This document shows positions 60,813 through 64,000 of a stretch of 64,000 nt of DNA, piece after piece; position 1 is the stretch's first letter, and each line of letters begins with the position of its first letter. The stretch covers positions 682,001-746,000 of the forward strand of contig PUFA01000288.1 in assembly GCA_003508835.1 (NCBI GenBank). Direction: 5' to 3'. This DNA is from Eonycteris spelaea (Eukaryota; Chordata; Mammalia; Chiroptera; Pteropodidae). The notes below the pieces were generated by a model. The model was not told where the DNA came from. It ran no database searches and saw only the letters and a list, made by a program, of their open reading frames with translations. The position numbers and the translations under genes are program-made.

Positions 60813-62425
60813 TCTGAACTGCAGAAGTACTTGGCAAGGAGGCCATTGGGAGGGAAGTGTGGCCGTGTTCTGGGACAGGATAAAACAATAACCTTTATTC
60901 TTAGAGATCTAAAAAAATATGTGAGCTTAAATAGTCACAGAAGAAAGTATATATTTAGATTTAAAACCATATAACCATCTTCTTTTTGAAACAGAAATAG
61001 AAAACGTTGACCAGCTTTCCCCCTGTGTGTGCCTCAGTGTAACAGACTTCCTTCTGCCTAGGGGATTTGGGCAGAACTTGGTATAAAGTCCTTTCCTTTA
61101 GAGCATCAACCTACATCTATGAGGAGCAGTCCCTTGAGTATGAGTTAAAGTCCAAGAGGCAGCACCCAGCTGTGCCCCAGGTAAAGATAGCAGAGCTACA
61201 GAAACAGGCCAGGTACTCATGCCCTGAGGCAGATATCAGGGGGTGCACCTGACCACCAAGTGCAGACACTAGATTTTTTTAAAAATTGTGATTCAGTTGC
61301 AGGTAAATCAAGCTAGAAACAACAAGTGTATGAGAGATACTGTTTTGTTTTTATTTTTGTTTTGTCATTTTAAACTGTCTGCAGAAAAACATAATTTACA
61401 AGGTAAAATCCTTGAGTCTTCCTTCTAACCTCAAAGATCTGCCTTCTCTTTCTCAATTCTACCTGCCTGACATCAAGGATGTCATAGATTCTGAAACCCA
61501 AGTTCTGGACAATAGGACAGGTAACACGTGTACAGACCTGAGTATTTTGTTGGATTTTGGTTTTTGTTTTATTTTCTTTCTGGAGAGAAAAAAATGACCC
61601 ATCTATTCTCACTTCTCTTGTAAACTGTATCTTATCTTTTGTGTAAATTCCACTTTCAGCCTTACCCTGGATGGTGAAGGTTTTTCCCTACCATTGTAAC
61701 ATATGGAGGACTGTTACTGGTCTTTGCAATGTCTTGACACTAAGAAATCCTTTTACTCAGTGAGAGGAGTATGAAATGAAGAGAAGAGGATACCTCTAGA
61801 AGGTAGAAAGAGAAGGAAGAAGTGCTTCCTCACCTCAGGGGGACATTTTAAAGCTTCCAGCTTCTAGCTCTCAGTTAAAAGATCCACAACTCAATTCCCA
61901 TTCCAGCGTTTTCTCTGGTTCGGGTCAAGCAGAATCATTAAAAATGCAGAAAGAAGCTGTTTTAAAGAGTCTCTCAACCAGGTGATAACTCCTCCTGATG
62001 AAGAAACCAGCTCTGGTGGGTGGCAAGGCACTAGGGACAGGTTGCTCAATTTTCAAAGGAAGGTATATTATGGAGCCTCATAATGCTACAGGCAAAGAGT
62101 AGATTTATTTCATGAGAATTCTCTATCTAGAGAGAAATAAGGCATCCATCAAGGCCATATGAGTTTTGAGTAAAGACCCTTAGCTACTGCAAATCCAAAA
62201 ACTGTAGTTCCAAAATCAGAGAAAGCTGTTTTAGAAATGCTTTAAAAATTAAATACAGCTCTTTCATTTCTTTCTTCATTATTGAATGAGCACACACACA
62301 ATTGTTTTCATAAACACGTGAACATATCACAGTCCTCAAGGATGTGGACTCCAGCACTAACAGCCTTTGTCACAAATATTGGCAGATTGTCACCTCACTG
62401 TGACGGGGATTTTATATCTGGAAAA
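60813..62425. other. Unassigned sequence
   Basis: About 1.6 kb without a recognised gene or repeat. Open frames of up to 80 codons show no domain. Confidence 0.4.
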
Positions 62426-62530
62426 CCATGACAGAACCTACCTCATAGGGCTGTTGTGAGGAATAAAGAAGGTAAGGCATGTAAGTAATAAAACAGACCC
62501 TGGCACATGCTAAATAACTTGCATTATAAT
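62426..62530 (+). repeat. MIR 3' fragment
   Basis: AACCTACCTCATAGGGCTGT TGTGAGGAATAAA, then CCTGGCACATGCTAAATAAC match the second half of MIR in the sense direction. Confidence 0.82.
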
Positions 62531-63084
62531 TACTATGCATACAAAAGTACATACTAGTATACATGGGCAACTGTGCAGCCTCCAAACAGACATCCTGTGC
62601 TTGCACACCTGCATATCAGCATCATCATGAAGTGTACAACCACACACATGCATAGTGGGCACAATCTTTGATCCATCTGGACATAAATGATACATCTCCC
62701 AGCACCATGCAGGGTGTTTAGACACACAGTGGCAACAGGTGTGTCACTCCTGGGCCTAGATCAGCAGCGGTTCCCTGCAACCTCAGAGAGCACCTACTAC
62801 TTGATGCCTGGCCTGTCCCTGCCTTATCCTGTCATTCTCTGGGATGCACAGGTGGCAAGACTCCAGCTTTTCCAACATCATTATCCCACATTCTCTTTAT
62901 GCGCAGTGTCCTGGTCTGTCAGAGGAGCCCACACATCTTTACGGTCCACTGCTTTCTGTCCTGAGTCACAGCCAAACTGGCCCACACCAGTTCCCCATGG
63001 GACACGACAGCCTGCACAGTGTACCTACTGGTTTTAGAAAAGCCTCGGCTGAGTAAAAACCTTCCAATGTTCTCTATTTTTCCG
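62531..63084. other. Unassigned sequence
   Basis: Contains the 116-codon + frame 62687-63037 and a 70-codon frame overlapping it. Neither shows a domain, and I treat both as chance frames in GC-richer DNA. Confidence 0.4.
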
Positions 63085-63533
63085 GTGTAAAGTCCAAACT
63101 CCTTTAAAACATGTGCAAGGTCAGATACCAGCTGCCTTCAGCCTGCCGTGCAGCCCTTCCCACCCCTCCACCGTGAACTGCTTCCCACTCCAAAACTGCT
63201 GTCTGCTTTCATGGCTTTAGGGCCCTCTTCATGCCATTCTCTACCCAGTAAGCTTCATCTTAGTTTTCAAAGTCCAGCTCAAACACCAGCATGCTCATTT
63301 CCTTTTCTGTACCCACTTTCTTCTTTGCTGCCTGGGGTGGAACTGCTTTTGCTGCATTGAGAGGATCCAACTGGATAAAGTCTGCCTTCTCTCACTAGTC
63401 TCTATCTTAAATCCTCTGGCCCCACAGTGAGCATGGCCCATTTTACTTATTTTTTTTTTTTAGGTGAGTCAACCCTTGGTTTGACCTCACAGACTGCAAG
63501 GACCTTGTCAGTTTACAATCCCTTATTTTTTAT
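63085..63533 (+). repeat. L2 (LINE-2) 3' region, part 1
   Basis: TAAAGTCCAAACTCCTTTAA, then AAGGTCAGATACCAGCTGCC, TTTTCAAAGTCCAGCTCAAA CACC and CTGCAAGGACCTTGTCAG follow the L2 3' consensus with gaps. A T-run lies at about 63450-63462. The 5S pseudogene interrupts it. Confidence 0.6.
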
Positions 63534-63614
63534 GCCTACTACAGCACCTAGTCTTCCTACTTGGTCTCCCATCCAGGTACTAACCAGGTTAGACCCCGCT
63601 TAGCTTCTGAGATC
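63534..63614 (-). pseudogene. RN5S pseudogene: 5S rRNA pseudogene, 5'-truncated
   Basis: On the minus strand this matches about the last 80 nt of 5S rRNA: GAAGCTAAGC then a GGTTAGTACCTGGATGGGAG ACC block and GGTGCTGTAGTAGGC. It keeps the A-box, intermediate and C-box positions of the internal Pol III promoter, with a few substitutions. The first 40 nt or so of 5S are absent. A short A-rich tail follows its 3' end (63524-63531 on the + strand reads as T's), which suggests a retroposed copy. It is flanked on both sides by L2-like text. Confidence 0.88.
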
Positions 63615-63619
63615 TACTC

Positions 63620-63738
63620 TTTCCTTTACTCTTTATAGCTTTATTCACATCGGCTTCCGTCCTGGGCCTCAAATATGCCAAATGTTTTTGTGCCTCTGGG
63701 TCTTTGAACTGGCTGTGCTCTCTGCCCCAGCAAACACA

Positions 63739-63780
<42 letters not shown>

Positions 63781-64000
63781 CCCAGGCTATTTGCACAGCC
63801 ACTGCCTTTTTATCCTTCAATTTTCAGTTCAAAAGCTCCCCCCACAGAGAGGTCTTCCAGATTCCCCTATCCAAAAGACCCCTTTTCCCTGTTACTCTCT
63901 AGGTTGTTACACTTTAATTTCCTTCATAGCACTTTTCACAGCCTGTGATTACCTTATTCAATTATCTGTTTCCTGTTTCTTGCCTGTTCTCCCAGTTAGA
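63620..64000 (+). repeat. L2 3' region, part 2, running off the window
   Basis: TGTGCCTCTGGGTCTTTGAA, then a CTGTGCTCTCTGCCCC block, CACAGAGAGGTCTTCCAGAT TCCCC, TCCTTCATAGCACTTTTCAC and TATCTGTTTCCTGTTTCTTG follow the L2 3' consensus. A CA microsatellite lies inside. The 3' terminus lies beyond 64000. Confidence 0.85.
63731..63780. repeat. (CA)n microsatellite inside L2
   Basis: About 24 CA units with one CC interruption (ACACCACAC). The plus- and minus-strand frames reading Thr-His or Cys-Val repeats across it are by-products. Confidence 0.96.

Noticed and set aside
62687..63037. 116-codon + strand open frame near the L2 region
   Set aside because: No recognisable domain, no splice or promoter context, and an overlapping frame of similar quality. 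The length is expected by chance in GC-richer DNA.
63524..63620. A full 5S-derived SINE
   Set aside because: No body follows the 5S part. The text on both sides is L2-like, so a simple pseudogene is the safer call.

Overview
The window is mammalian nuclear DNA, almost certainly from a placental mammal. The main evidence is the repeat content: L1 (LINE-1) copies of several ages, MIR and L2 relics, an MLT1-type MaLR LTR, a solo endogenous retrovirus LTR, a hAT transposon fossil, a 5S rRNA pseudogene and many microsatellites. I found no protein-coding exon, splice-supported gene model or CpG island. All open frames are short, and the ones I can recognise are decayed transposon proteins. I see no Alu, rodent B1/B2, carnivore CAN-type, ruminant BovA/BovB or equid ERE elements. 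The only lineage-specific SINE candidate is one tRNA-Val-derived insertion. This argues against primates, rodents, carnivores, ruminants and horses, but it does not name the species. A low-SINE or L1-quiescent lineage would fit.

Layout. 1-1.8 kb: unassigned sequence with a GGAA microsatellite. 1.8-17.2 kb: a dense L1 block. It starts with element A (about 1818-5305), an L1 derivative with 5' UTR, ORF1 and the start of ORF2 joined directly to the L1 3' end, and carrying the tRNA-Val SINE. Next comes an old L1 (about 5640-16600) split by a younger full-length but inactive L1 (7498-13738) flanked by an 11-bp target-site duplication. A further ORF2 scrap follows. 17.2-49.9 kb: mostly non-repetitive sequence with MIR and L2 relics, antisense L1 tails (about 19.6, 28.1, 35.9 and 42.7 kb), sense L1 scraps, a hAT transposase fossil (about 30.0-30.9 kb) and an uninterrupted GGAGAA repeat of about 13 units (23.7 kb).

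50-60.8 kb: a nested block. An old L1 with its own internal deletion hosts an MLT1 LTR, a solo ERV LTR and element B. Element B (53.07-58.61 kb) is interrupted by element C (55.4-57.8 kb). Another L1 tail follows directly. 60.8-64 kb: mostly unassigned sequence, then an L2 3' region interrupted by an antisense 5S rRNA pseudogene and a CA repeat.

Most notable points. Elements A and B are 50 kb apart but share the same ORF2 deletion breakpoint to within about two bases. This suggests copies of a non-autonomous, ORF1-only ('half-L1', HAL1-like) family mobilised in trans. The tRNA-Val insertion keeps a fully paired cloverleaf with a compensatory acceptor-stem change, and it has an unrelated tail of about 170 bp. 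The hAT fossil keeps recognisable blocks of transposase in two frames. None of these is shown to be active. Family names and ages below come from reading the sequence and from general knowledge of these families, not from database searches.
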